Source of the DNA: an uncultured Prevotella sp.
GTDB taxonomy: Bacteria; Bacteroidota; Bacteroidia; Bacteroidales; Bacteroidaceae
DNA: 9,901 nt
NCBI GenBank assembly: GCA_900318855.1
Contig: ONMG01000066.1
Coordinates: 1-9,901, forward strand
Reading direction: 5' to 3'
Shown here: positions 1 through 6,623 of the stretch, piece after piece
Position numbering within the stretch: position 1 is the first letter of the stretch
Layout of the letters: each line of letters opens with the position of its first letter
Notes under the pieces: model-generated
The model's input: the letters and a program-made list of their open reading frames with translations, nothing else
Databases searched by the model: none
What the model was told of the DNA's origin: nothing
Made by a program: the position numbers and the translations under genes

Positions 1-19
1 ATCATTCTTATCTATATGG

Positions 20-65
20 GAAAAATTAAAGGATTTCTCTTTGCCGTACGACATAGAGAAATCCT
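20..65 (-). terminator. Intrinsic terminator downstream of sdaA
   Basis: A perfect 11-bp inverted repeat (AGGATTTCTCT at 30-40, AGAGAAATCCT at 55-65) encloses a 14-nt loop. On the minus strand the stem is followed at once by a U-rich run, UUUAAUUUUU (about 29-21). The structure starts 66 nt after the sdaA stop codon. This is the standard form of a Rho-independent terminator and should end the minus-strand transcript. The remaining bases at 1-19 show no gene. Confidence 0.85.
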
Positions 66-131
66 AATGACCGATTTGGGTTTAATACATTTCTTTTGAT
101 GTAAGCAACCACCATGGCTGAAAACACAGCC

Positions 132-1334
132 TCAGAGTGTCGTTGCCAGCCCTCCTTCACTGGTTTCCTTATAGAGCGAAGGCAAGTCATGCCCGGTTTT
201 CTTCATCACTCTCACCACACGATCATAGGATACCCGGTGCTTGCCATCTGAAAAAGAAGCATAAAGATTAGCATCAAGTGCACGAGTAGCAGCGAATGCG
301 TTACGCTCAATACAAGGTATCTGCACGAGTCCGCAAACGGGGTCACACGTCATGCCCAGATGATGCTCTAAACCCATCTCGGCCGCATACTCTATTTGGG
401 ATGGACTACCGCCGAAGAGCTGACAGGCAGCAGCCGAAGCCATGGCGCATGCTACTCCTACCTCACCCTGGCATCCGACATCGGCGCCACTGATTGAAGC
501 ATTCTGCTTAGCCACATTGCCGAAGAGCCCGGCCGTGCCGAGTGCATGAAGGATGCGCCGGTCGGAGAATCCATGCCCACGCGACAGATGATAGAGCACT
601 GCTGGCAACACGCCGCAAGAACCGCATGTGGGGGCAGTGGCAATGATACCACCAGAAGCATTCTCCTCAATGGCTGCCAAGGCATAGGCATACACGAGAC
701 CACGCGTCTGAAGGGAAGGCTTGTAGCCGGTGGCTTTCACATAATAGATAGGCGCTTTCCTGGGAAGATTGAGCGGTCCAGGAAGCCGTCCTTCATGTTC
801 CAATCCTCTCTCTATGGAAGCCTTCATCACCTGCCACACTTCCATCAGATAGTCCCAAATGCCGTCATCCTCGCATTGGTCCACGTATTCCCAATAGCTA
901 CAGCCATTATCATCACACCACTTCACTATTTCGGTCATGGTGTTCAGCCCGTAGACGTCCTTCGGCTCATCCATCACTCCCGGCTTATCGCCTTCCGAAA
1001 GCGCCCCGCCACCTATACTGTAGACAGTCCACGAATCAAGCACATTATTCTTGGTGTCAAGTGCTTTGAAATTCATGCCATTGGGATGAAAAGGCAGATA
1101 GACCTGAGGTTTCCAGACAAGGTTGACTGGGGCCACGGGCTCCAGTACCTCAAGAATGGCCTTGTCGGTCATATGACCCTTTCCAGTGGCAGCAAGCGAG
1201 CCATAGAGGGTGACTTCAAAGCTTGCTGCATCGGGGTATCTGGAAGCAAAGATTTTAGCTGCTTTGTTAGGCCCCATGGTATGGGAGCTCGAAGGCCCCT
1301 TGCCTATTCTATAGAGTTCTCTTAGTGATTTCAT
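132..1334 (-). CDS. sdaA: L-serine dehydratase (L-serine ammonia-lyase), iron-sulfur, single chain
   Basis: Converts L-serine to pyruvate and ammonia in the cytoplasm with a [4Fe-4S] cluster instead of PLP. The 400-residue chain carries the SDH beta domain first (about 1-150, with SSSHTMGP at 15-22) and the SDH alpha domain second (about 185-395, with ASGGIIATAPTCGSCGVLPA at about 226-245). Likely cluster ligands are Cys288 (GCQGE), Cys330 (TCDPVCG) and Cys341 (PCIERN). Their 42- and 11-residue spacing fits type 2 L-serine dehydratases. The start is chosen because the protein begins a few residues before the conserved SSSHT motif, as is usual in the family. The chain ends in GGLATTL, with no C-terminal cysteine. 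It lies 51 bp behind the phosphorylase on the same strand, with a terminator-like hairpin between them. A clear terminator follows the gene. Confidence 0.95.
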   Translation of the reverse strand: MKSLRELYRIGKGPSSSHTMGPNKAAKIFASRYPDAASFEVTLYGSLAATGKGHMTDKAILEVLEPVAPVNLVWKPQVYLPFHPNGMNFKALDTKNNVLDSWTVYSIGGGALSEGDKPGVMDEPKDVYGLNTMTEIVKWCDDNGCSYWEYVDQCEDDGIWDYLMEVWQVMKASIERGLEHEGRLPGPLNLPRKAPIYYVKATGYKPSLQTRGLVYAYALAAIEENASGGIIATAPTCGSCGVLPAVLYHLSRGHGFSDRRILHALGTAGLFGNVAKQNASISGADVGCQGEVGVACAMASAAACQLFGGSPSQIEYAAEMGLEHHLGMTCDPVCGLVQIPCIERNAFAATRALDANLYASFSDGKHRVSYDRVVRVMKKTGHDLPSLYKETSEGGLATTL

Positions 1335-1371
1335 AATAGAAAGAAAAAGGGAGGGGCATAATGCTCCTCCC
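1335..1371 (-). terminator. Terminator-like hairpin with U-tract between glgP and sdaA
   Basis: On the minus strand a 10-bp GC-rich stem (arms at 1371-1362 and 1358-1349, 3-nt loop, one A-C mismatch) is followed by UUUUUCUUUC. It begins 14 nt after the glgP stop codon, so it looks like a normal glgP terminator. The sdaA start codon (1334-1332) comes only 14 nt after the stem, inside the end of the U-tract region. It must therefore also be part of any transcript that reaches sdaA. It could be a partial terminator, an attenuator or an RNA 3'-end stabiliser. Confidence 0.7.
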
Positions 1372-1385
1372 CTGGTTAGTGTTTA

Positions 1386-3947
1386 TTAGTCAATCCACTT
1401 CACGTAGCAGAAATCCTGACGGTGCGGCAGATTTGGATTCTTGGGGAACATACGTACAGCAGAGCGGAAAGTACCAGCCTCATCGGGCTCAACCTCCACC
1501 TCGAATGTGTAGTCGTTGCCAGTATGACCTATCATCTTGAAAGGATGCACGGCGTAGAGCTGATGGTCATCAGTCGACTGCTCGTTCTTCAGCGAGACCA
1601 GTTCCAGTCCGATAGCATCGTCGAGTCCCTGCTCATCAATGACGTAGCGCATCACGTACTTCCTTCCGGTCTCACAACCCTCGGCCAGGAAATTAGAGTC
1701 CTTCGACACCACCTTAATGGAATCCCAGCGCTCAGCCACCGTCTCCTTCCAAAGTGCAATCTCTTTGGCCAGCTGATTGTCATTGGCAGCCAACTTCTTG
1801 AAGCGTGCGGCCTCCTTGTTGTAGAACTTCTCATAGTAGTCATCAAGCTGACGCTTCATGGTGTAGTGTGGAGCAATCGTAGCGATAGAGTTCTTCACAA
1901 CCTTTATCCAGCCTTCGCTATATCCCTTACGTCCCTTCTTATAATAGAGTGGGATAATCTCGTTCTCCAGCAGACTATAGATGGTAGCTGCATCCAGCTG
2001 ATCCTGATAGGTCTGATTCTGATAGGTGCGCTCCTGCGGCAGTGCCCATCCGGCACCCTTCCGATAGCCTTCCACCCACCATCCGTCAAGGACGGAGAGG
2101 TTGACAACGCCATTCATCTCAGCCTTCTCACCCGACGTGCCACTGGCTTCGAGCGGGCGTGTGGGAGTGTTCATCCAAATGTCGACACCCGACACAAGAC
2201 GGCGTGCAAGCTGCATATCATAGTCCTCGAGGAAGATAATCTTGCCCAGAAACTGTGGCATACGGCTGATTTCGAAGATACGCTTGATGAGACCCTGTCC
2301 GGCTCCGTCGGCGGGATGAGCCTTTCCGGAGAAGAAGAAGAGCACCGGACGATCGGGATTATTGACAATCTTCTCCAACCGGTCAAGGTCGGTGAAGAGC
2401 AGGTGTGCGCGCTTGTAGGTTGCGAAGCGGCGGCAGAAGCCAATCATCAGAGCGTTCGGAGAGATGCGCTCCAGAATGCTCATCACCTTGGCAGGATCGC
2501 CCTGGTTGCGCAGCCACTGCTGAGTGAACTTATCACGGATATACTTGATGAGCTTCTCCTTCAGGGCCATACGGGTGTCCCAAATTTCCTCATCAGGCAC
2601 ATTATAGATGGAATGCCATATCTGTTCATTGCTCTGGTCGCTCATGAAAGAGGGATCGAAGTAGCGGTCGTAGACCTTGCGCCATTCTGTGGCAGTCCAA
2701 GTGGGCATATGTACACCATTGGTAACATAGCCGACGTGACTCTCCTCGGGGAAATAGCCTTTCCACAATGGTGCAAACATCTTCTGGCTCACCCAGCCGT
2801 GAAGCTTACTCACACCGTTCACTTCCTGACAGGTGTTGCATGCGAAGGTCGACATGCAGAAGCGCTCACCATGGTCATCGGGATTCGTGCGGCCCATGCC
2901 AATGAACTCATCCCAAGTGATGCCCAGGCGCTGAGGATAGTCACCCATATACTTACCAAAGAGCGACTCATCAAAATAATCATGACCAGCGGGCACCGGA
3001 GTGTGCACCGTATAGAGCGAAGAAGCACGTACAAGCTCAAGAGCCTGGTCAAAGTTAAGGCCGCTCTGCACATAATCGCACAGACGCTGCAAATTGCAAA
3101 GAGCAGCATGTCCCTCATTACAATGATAGATATCCTTCTTGATGCCGAGTTTCTTGAGCATAAGCATGCCGCCGATACCGAGCAGAATCTCCTGCTTGAG
3201 ACGGTTCTCCCAGTCACCACCATAGAGATTGTGAGTGATGGGCTTATCAAACTCAGAGTTCATGTCATTGTCAGTATCCATGAGATAGAGCGATACCCGA
3301 CCAACATTAACCTTCCACACCAGAGCGTGAACTTGATAATTGCGGTAAGGCACATCAACCACCATTTGGTTGCCATTCTCATCGAGCACTTTCTCGATAG
3401 GGAGCGAGTTGAAGTTCTGAGCCTCATATTTGGCTATCTGCTGACCGTCCATGGAAAGCGTCTGCGTGAAATAACCGAAACGATAGAGGAAACCTACACC
3501 GCAGAGATCAACATTGCTGTCGGAAGCCTCCTTGAGATAGTCGCCAGCAAGCATACCCAGACCACCGGAATAGATCTTAAGCACCTGGTTCAAACCGTAC
3601 TCCATGCTGAAATAGGCCACAGAGGGACGCTTCTTATCGGGCTTCACCGACATGTATTTGCGGAAAGCAGCATAGACTTCGTTCACTTTCTTCATTACTG
3701 CTTTATCCTTCACGATGGCCTCCTTGCGGTCGTAGCTAAGTCGTTCAAGCAGCATCACGGGGTTATGTCCCACCTCCTCGTAGAGCTTGTCGTCAAGACT
3801 CTTGAAGAGATTGCGTGCTTCGTAATTCCATGCCCACCACATATTATGGGCAAGCTCATTGAGACATTCCAGTTGCTCAGGAAGCCGCGACTTAATCGTC
3901 ATCTGCTTCCACTGAGGTTCATTGGCATAATCTGCTCTGATTTTCAT
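1386..3947 (-). CDS. glgP: Alpha-glucan (glycogen) phosphorylase, GT35, DUF3417-type
   Basis: Releases glucose 1-phosphate from the non-reducing ends of glycogen or maltodextrin using PLP and phosphate, in the cytoplasm. The 853-residue protein has an N-terminal DUF3417 region (about 12-120, with LAHNMWWAWN at 32-41). This marks the bacterial/archaeal phosphorylase branch rather than the E. coli GlgP/MalP branch. EYGL..KIYSGGLGMLAGDY at about 116-137 and GFCRRFATYKRA at 503-514 are core motifs. EASGTSGEKAEMNG (600-613) aligns with the family's PLP-lysine motif, making Lys608 the likely Schiff-base lysine. DGWWVEGY follows at 621-628. The C-terminal ~120 residues form an extra domain. The gene follows glycogen synthase by 35 bp with no terminator between, so co-transcription is likely. 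Sense codons TTA, CTA and TCA are absent from about 842 consecutive codons, a strong bias that suggests high expression. Confidence 0.94.
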   Translation of the reverse strand: MKIRADYANEPQWKQMTIKSRLPEQLECLNELAHNMWWAWNYEARNLFKSLDDKLYEEVGHNPVMLLERLSYDRKEAIVKDKAVMKKVNEVYAAFRKYMSVKPDKKRPSVAYFSMEYGLNQVLKIYSGGLGMLAGDYLKEASDSNVDLCGVGFLYRFGYFTQTLSMDGQQIAKYEAQNFNSLPIEKVLDENGNQMVVDVPYRNYQVHALVWKVNVGRVSLYLMDTDNDMNSEFDKPITHNLYGGDWENRLKQEILLGIGGMLMLKKLGIKKDIYHCNEGHAALCNLQRLCDYVQSGLNFDQALELVRASSLYTVHTPVPAGHDYFDESLFGKYMGDYPQRLGITWDEFIGMGRTNPDDHGERFCMSTFACNTCQEVNGVSKLHGWVSQKMFAPLWKGYFPEESHVGYVTNGVHMPTWTATEWRKVYDRYFDPSFMSDQSNEQIWHSIYNVPDEEIWDTRMALKEKLIKYIRDKFTQQWLRNQGDPAKVMSILERISPNALMIGFCRRFATYKRAHLLFTDLDRLEKIVNNPDRPVLFFFSGKAHPADGAGQGLIKRIFEISRMPQFLGKIIFLEDYDMQLARRLVSGVDIWMNTPTRPLEASGTSGEKAEMNGVVNLSVLDGWWVEGYRKGAGWALPQERTYQNQTYQDQLDAATIYSLLENEIIPLYYKKGRKGYSEGWIKVVKNSIATIAPHYTMKRQLDDYYEKFYNKEAARFKKLAANDNQLAKEIALWKETVAERWDSIKVVSKDSNFLAEGCETGRKYVMRYVIDEQGLDDAIGLELVSLKNEQSTDDHQLYAVHPFKMIGHTGNDYTFEVEVEPDEAGTFRSAVRMFPKNPNLPHRQDFCYVKWID

Positions 3948-3982
3948 ATGATTCTATATTAATAATGTATATACTTAAAATG

Positions 3983-5644
3983 TTACAGTGCGCACTTCCG
4001 ACCGTCAGCCTTTCTCAAGGCGATGTCGTAAGCTTCATAGTAGAAGCCGATAAACTTCGGCCATAGCGCCCTACGCGAGAGCTTCACAGCATTATGACGA
4101 CTCGCCTTCACCTCATTGGGCGCAAGTGCCGCATAATCTCTGACAGCGTCTTTCACCGTATCTGCTACAATTGAATAGTTAGTGTCGGTGCGGTGAACCA
4201 CAAGCACACCTGACTGCAGTGACTCTCCGAAATCTTCTTCAGTCTGGGCCCAACGACCAAAGCCTGCCAAGTCGGTTGTGATACAAGGCACGCCAAAGGC
4301 AACAGCCTCGAGCGGAGTATAGCCCCACGGCTCATAATAAGACGGATAGACACAAAGGTCGTTGCCGGTCATGAGGTCATAATAGCTGATATTGATAATA
4401 CCATCATTACCCGTAAGATAACAGGGGACGAAAATAATCTTCACCTTGCTGCTATCCTCGTTTCTGAAACCGAGCGAGGCAAGCATCGTAAGCACTCGGT
4501 CACCCCCCATATCATGCAGCCAATGCGTGACGACGGGATTTGAGAGTGGCTCCGTGTAGTTTCCACCATGCAGCAATCGCTGTTGCAGGTCCTGCCGAGG
4601 GCCGCCCACCCAAGCGGGAACCTCAATAAAAGCCACAACCTGACGATTCAACTTCGGATCGCGACTCAGTCTGACCATCGACTCTATAAACACATCTATG
4701 CCCTTGTTACGAAATTCATACCGACCGCTGGTCGACACAATGAGTGCATCCTCGCTAACAGCACTTCCCGTAAGAGCATTGGCCAAATTAAGCAACTTCT
4801 TGCGCGCAGCAGCCCGCTTCTTTTTGAAATCTTGCGCCTTGGGTACAAAAGCATTGTCAAATCCATTCGGCAGCACAACGTCGACCGGCTTGTCGAGCAA
4901 CTGCTTGCACTCACGAGCAGTAATCTCCGACACGGTGGTAAAACAGTCCACATTCATAGCCGTCTGCTTTTCAATGGAATGTTTGCTCTGCATGTTGAGC
5001 TCACCGGCCATCTGGTCGCCATTGTAGGCCGTAAAAAACTCGTAGAGAGGCTTGCCATTACCAGCTATGCTTCGACCGATGCTGGTGGCATGAGTCGTAA
5101 AGACCGTTGCCACTTCGGGCAACTGATGCCTCAAATAAAGCAGTCCCATGCCTGTCATCCATTCATTACCATGATAGACGACTTTATACTTAGGACCAAG
5201 ATAAAAGTGATAGAAACTCTCCACTACCATTCCGGCAGCAAGTGAGAACATCGATGACTCGTCGTAATCGCCATAAGCATGAAGGCTGTCCACCCTGTAC
5301 CACTCCCACATCTTGCCATAGAACTCATCCTTTCGTGCAAAGAGAGAACTATAGTCAACTAACAATGCGATAGGCCTCCCAGGAACCAGCCATCTTCCTG
5401 CCCTTACTTTCAGTCCCTGAGCGCAGATAGCCTCCCGCCAGGGTGCGAACTCATTGCCTTCTTCAAAATAAGGGCAAATGCTGCCTTTCCAGCAATCGGG
5501 GCCGATAAAGATTATACAGTCTCTCAACTTCTTTTGCAAAGTGTCGGCACGCGTGGACAGCACGGTATAGATACCACCAACCTTATTGCATACTTCCCAA
5601 CTCGATTCAAAGATGTAGTCGGGAACAAGTCTCTGTTTATCCAT
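3983..5644 (-). CDS. Glycogen synthase, eukaryote-like GT3 family
   Basis: Extends alpha-1,4-glucan chains from a nucleotide-glucose donor. Motifs match the GT3 (animal/fungal type) family, not ADP-glucose GlgA (GT5): NKVGGIYTVLSTRA at 20-33, HGNEWMTGMG at 158-167, TTHATSIGR at 183-191, SGRYEFRNKG at 306-315 and PSYYEPWGYTP at 434-444, with Glu438 as the conserved acid. UDP-glucose is the donor known for eukaryotic GT3 enzymes; the donor here is inferred. The length of 553 residues is shorter than the roughly 700 of animal enzymes, lacking their regulatory phosphorylated tails. The start is the ATG at 5644. An in-frame TTG 30 bases upstream would extend the protein by 10 residues, but that extension is encoded by the -7 promoter box. 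It is the first gene of a unit with glgP, and the pair covers synthesis and breakdown of the same polymer. Confidence 0.94.
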   Translation of the reverse strand: MDKQRLVPDYIFESSWEVCNKVGGIYTVLSTRADTLQKKLRDCIIFIGPDCWKGSICPYFEEGNEFAPWREAICAQGLKVRAGRWLVPGRPIALLVDYSSLFARKDEFYGKMWEWYRVDSLHAYGDYDESSMFSLAAGMVVESFYHFYLGPKYKVVYHGNEWMTGMGLLYLRHQLPEVATVFTTHATSIGRSIAGNGKPLYEFFTAYNGDQMAGELNMQSKHSIEKQTAMNVDCFTTVSEITARECKQLLDKPVDVVLPNGFDNAFVPKAQDFKKKRAAARKKLLNLANALTGSAVSEDALIVSTSGRYEFRNKGIDVFIESMVRLSRDPKLNRQVVAFIEVPAWVGGPRQDLQQRLLHGGNYTEPLSNPVVTHWLHDMGGDRVLTMLASLGFRNEDSSKVKIIFVPCYLTGNDGIINISYYDLMTGNDLCVYPSYYEPWGYTPLEAVAFGVPCITTDLAGFGRWAQTEEDFGESLQSGVLVVHRTDTNYSIVADTVKDAVRDYAALAPNEVKASRHNAVKLSRRALWPKFIGFYYEAYDIALRKADGRKCAL

Positions 5645-5663
5645 AACAATAACTTTTCGGTGG

Positions 5664-5691
5664 CAAAGATACAAATATTATATGAAAACAA
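5664..5691 (-). promoter_or_regulatory. Bacteroidota-type promoter for glycogen synthase
   Basis: On the minus strand TATCTTTG (5671-5664) matches the phylum-specific -7 consensus TAnnTTTG exactly. A TTG triplet lies 17 nt upstream (5691-5689), slightly closer than the usual 19-21 nt, so the -33 element is only tentative. Transcription would start near 5660-5657, leaving a leader of about 14 nt before the ATG at 5644. Confidence 0.7.
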
Positions 5692-5893
5692 CTCGATTGC
5701 CCTTAGCGAATTATCGAAATCGTGCAATAAATTGAGGGCAAACGCGGTAAGTATCGAAATAGTTTTACATAAATCATCGTATAAGACCGTTTAGCCTTCA
5801 GAGAAGCAAAGGGCAGTGACATCCCTTTAAGCTCAACAAGATGAATTCCCAATGAGATTATCGCAAGGACCAGGAAAAAACCTTTCCAAATAC

Positions 5894-5924
5894 TTGGCTG
5901 TGAACTGAGATTACACTAACTTTG
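5894..5924 (+). promoter_or_regulatory. Bacteroidota-type promoter for the small secreted protein gene
   Basis: TTG at 5894-5896, a 20-nt spacer and TAACTTTG at 5917-5924 match the Bacteroidota housekeeping promoter (TTTG, about 19-21 nt, TAnnTTTG). Transcription should start near 5929, giving a leader of about 29 nt before the ATG at 5958. This is the best promoter match in the window. Confidence 0.82.
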
Positions 5925-5957
5925 CCCCTACTAAGTTCACAAACGGACAATAATAAA

Positions 5958-6380
5958 ATGAGAAGAGCAATACATTCTGTTCTATTGCTGCTGCTTGCCA
6001 TGTTGGCGCAAGCACAAAAGCCACGTCCCTTTATGGGATACATATATAATAAGGAGTATGACGTCTACATTCAGATGGACTTCTATCAGAACAGCGTCAT
6101 GGTACCAGGCCAGGCCATCTTTGGTCAGTTGCCCGGTTACTTTGGCGATAAGAAGGATGGCCGCAAGTGGCTCTTCACATCGGCAAAGGTAAAAGGCAGC
6201 CAGGCCTCACTCGCCATCACCAACGACTATGGGAGCGAGGACCTCACTGCCACGCTCACCTGTACATCAGACTCCACCTTTACCCTTCATCAAGACAAAG
6301 GGTCTACACTCAAGATTGCACGCAATGGCCATTGGACCAAGATTCCGAAAGAACTAACCTTTATACGGCATTTCAGATAA
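5958..6380 (+). CDS. Small secreted protein of unknown function
   Basis: The protein has 140 residues. It starts with MRRA, then a hydrophobic stretch (about 7-17) and a signal-peptidase I-like site after AQA (about residue 19). No lipobox cysteine is present, so export to the periplasm or beyond, without a lipid anchor, is predicted. The mature part, about 120 residues, is rich in Tyr, Lys, Asp and Thr, with alternating hydrophobic/polar stretches suggesting a small beta-sheet fold. It has the segments MGYIYNKEYDVYIQMDFY (26-43), DKKDGRKWLFTSAK (64-77) and NDYGSEDLTATL (89-100). A single cysteine (102) is left after processing. I do not recognise a named family; it resembles conserved hypothetical proteins of Bacteroidales. 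The ATG is chosen over an in-frame TTG at 5922 because that TTG lies in the promoter box and the ATG directly precedes the signal peptide. Confidence 0.85.
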   Translation: MRRAIHSVLLLLLAMLAQAQKPRPFMGYIYNKEYDVYIQMDFYQNSVMVPGQAIFGQLPGYFGDKKDGRKWLFTSAKVKGSQASLAITNDYGSEDLTATLTCTSDSTFTLHQDKGSTLKIARNGHWTKIPKELTFIRHFR

Positions 6381-6606
6381 TCAGGAATAAGACTGTTACC
6401 TTGCTTCCGACTAAAGGTACACGATGCGAACTTTCGCTATTCAGATCATCCGTACATTCCGGATGGGGTTACACTTTAGAGCTTCCATTTCACTCACATA
6501 TTGCGCCGAAGTCCCGGATACGATGAATAGGACAGCTTTACGTCAGATTTTTCAAGGTAACAAAAAAATAATCCGTAGTCCAAGACTGCTATAAGCAACT
6601 TTTTTG
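6381..6606 (+). other. Intergenic region before cysE
   Basis: These 226 bases hold no credible gene. Two small hairpins can form: TACCTT/AAGGTA (6397-6402 with 6414-6419, 11-nt loop) and CATCCG/CGGATG (6447-6452 with 6460-6465, 7-nt loop). Neither is followed by a T-run, so neither is a convincing terminator for the secreted-protein gene. The T-rich stretch just before 6607 leads into the cysE -7 box. Confidence 0.45.
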
Positions 6607-6614
6607 TAACTTTG
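6607..6614 (+). promoter_or_regulatory. -7 promoter box for cysE
   Basis: TAACTTTG matches TAnnTTTG exactly and is identical to the box of the upstream secreted-protein gene. No clear TTTG/TTG is found 19-21 nt upstream. The predicted transcription start (about 6618-6620) lies only about 4-6 nt before the ATG at 6624, so the transcript would be nearly leaderless unless translation starts further in. Confidence 0.65.
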
Positions 6615-6623
6615 CAGCAGAGT

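Larger units (their letters stand above)
5645..5957. other. Divergent intergenic region between glycogen synthase and the secreted-protein gene
   Basis: This 313-bp AT-rich stretch holds no credible gene. It contains the two outward-facing promoters annotated separately. Between them are a direct repeat of TATCGAAAT (5712-5720 and 5752-5760, exactly 40 bp apart) and an inverted repeat AAAGGG/CCCTTT (5808-5813 and 5823-5828, 9-nt loop). That inverted repeat can be extended by AGC/GCT (5805-5807 and 5831-5833) across a 2-nt bulge. These could be operator sites, but nothing in the sequence names a regulator. Confidence 0.6.

Noticed and set aside
546..1325. 259-codon open frame on the plus strand opposite sdaA
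   Set aside because: Same codon-register effect; no family motif, and sdaA has all its signature residues.
1422..3962. 846-codon open frame on the plus strand across the whole phosphorylase gene
   Set aside because: It is in exact codon register antisense to glgP, and stays open only because TTA, CTA and TCA codons are avoided there. Its translation has no recognisable domain, while glgP has clear family motifs throughout.
4568..5245. 225-codon open frame on the plus strand opposite glycogen synthase
   Set aside because: It lies fully inside a gene with strong GT3 motifs and has no promoter or recognisable domain.
6447..6465. CATCCG/CGGATG hairpin as terminator of the secreted-protein gene
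   Set aside because: Stem of only 6 bp and no T-run after it.
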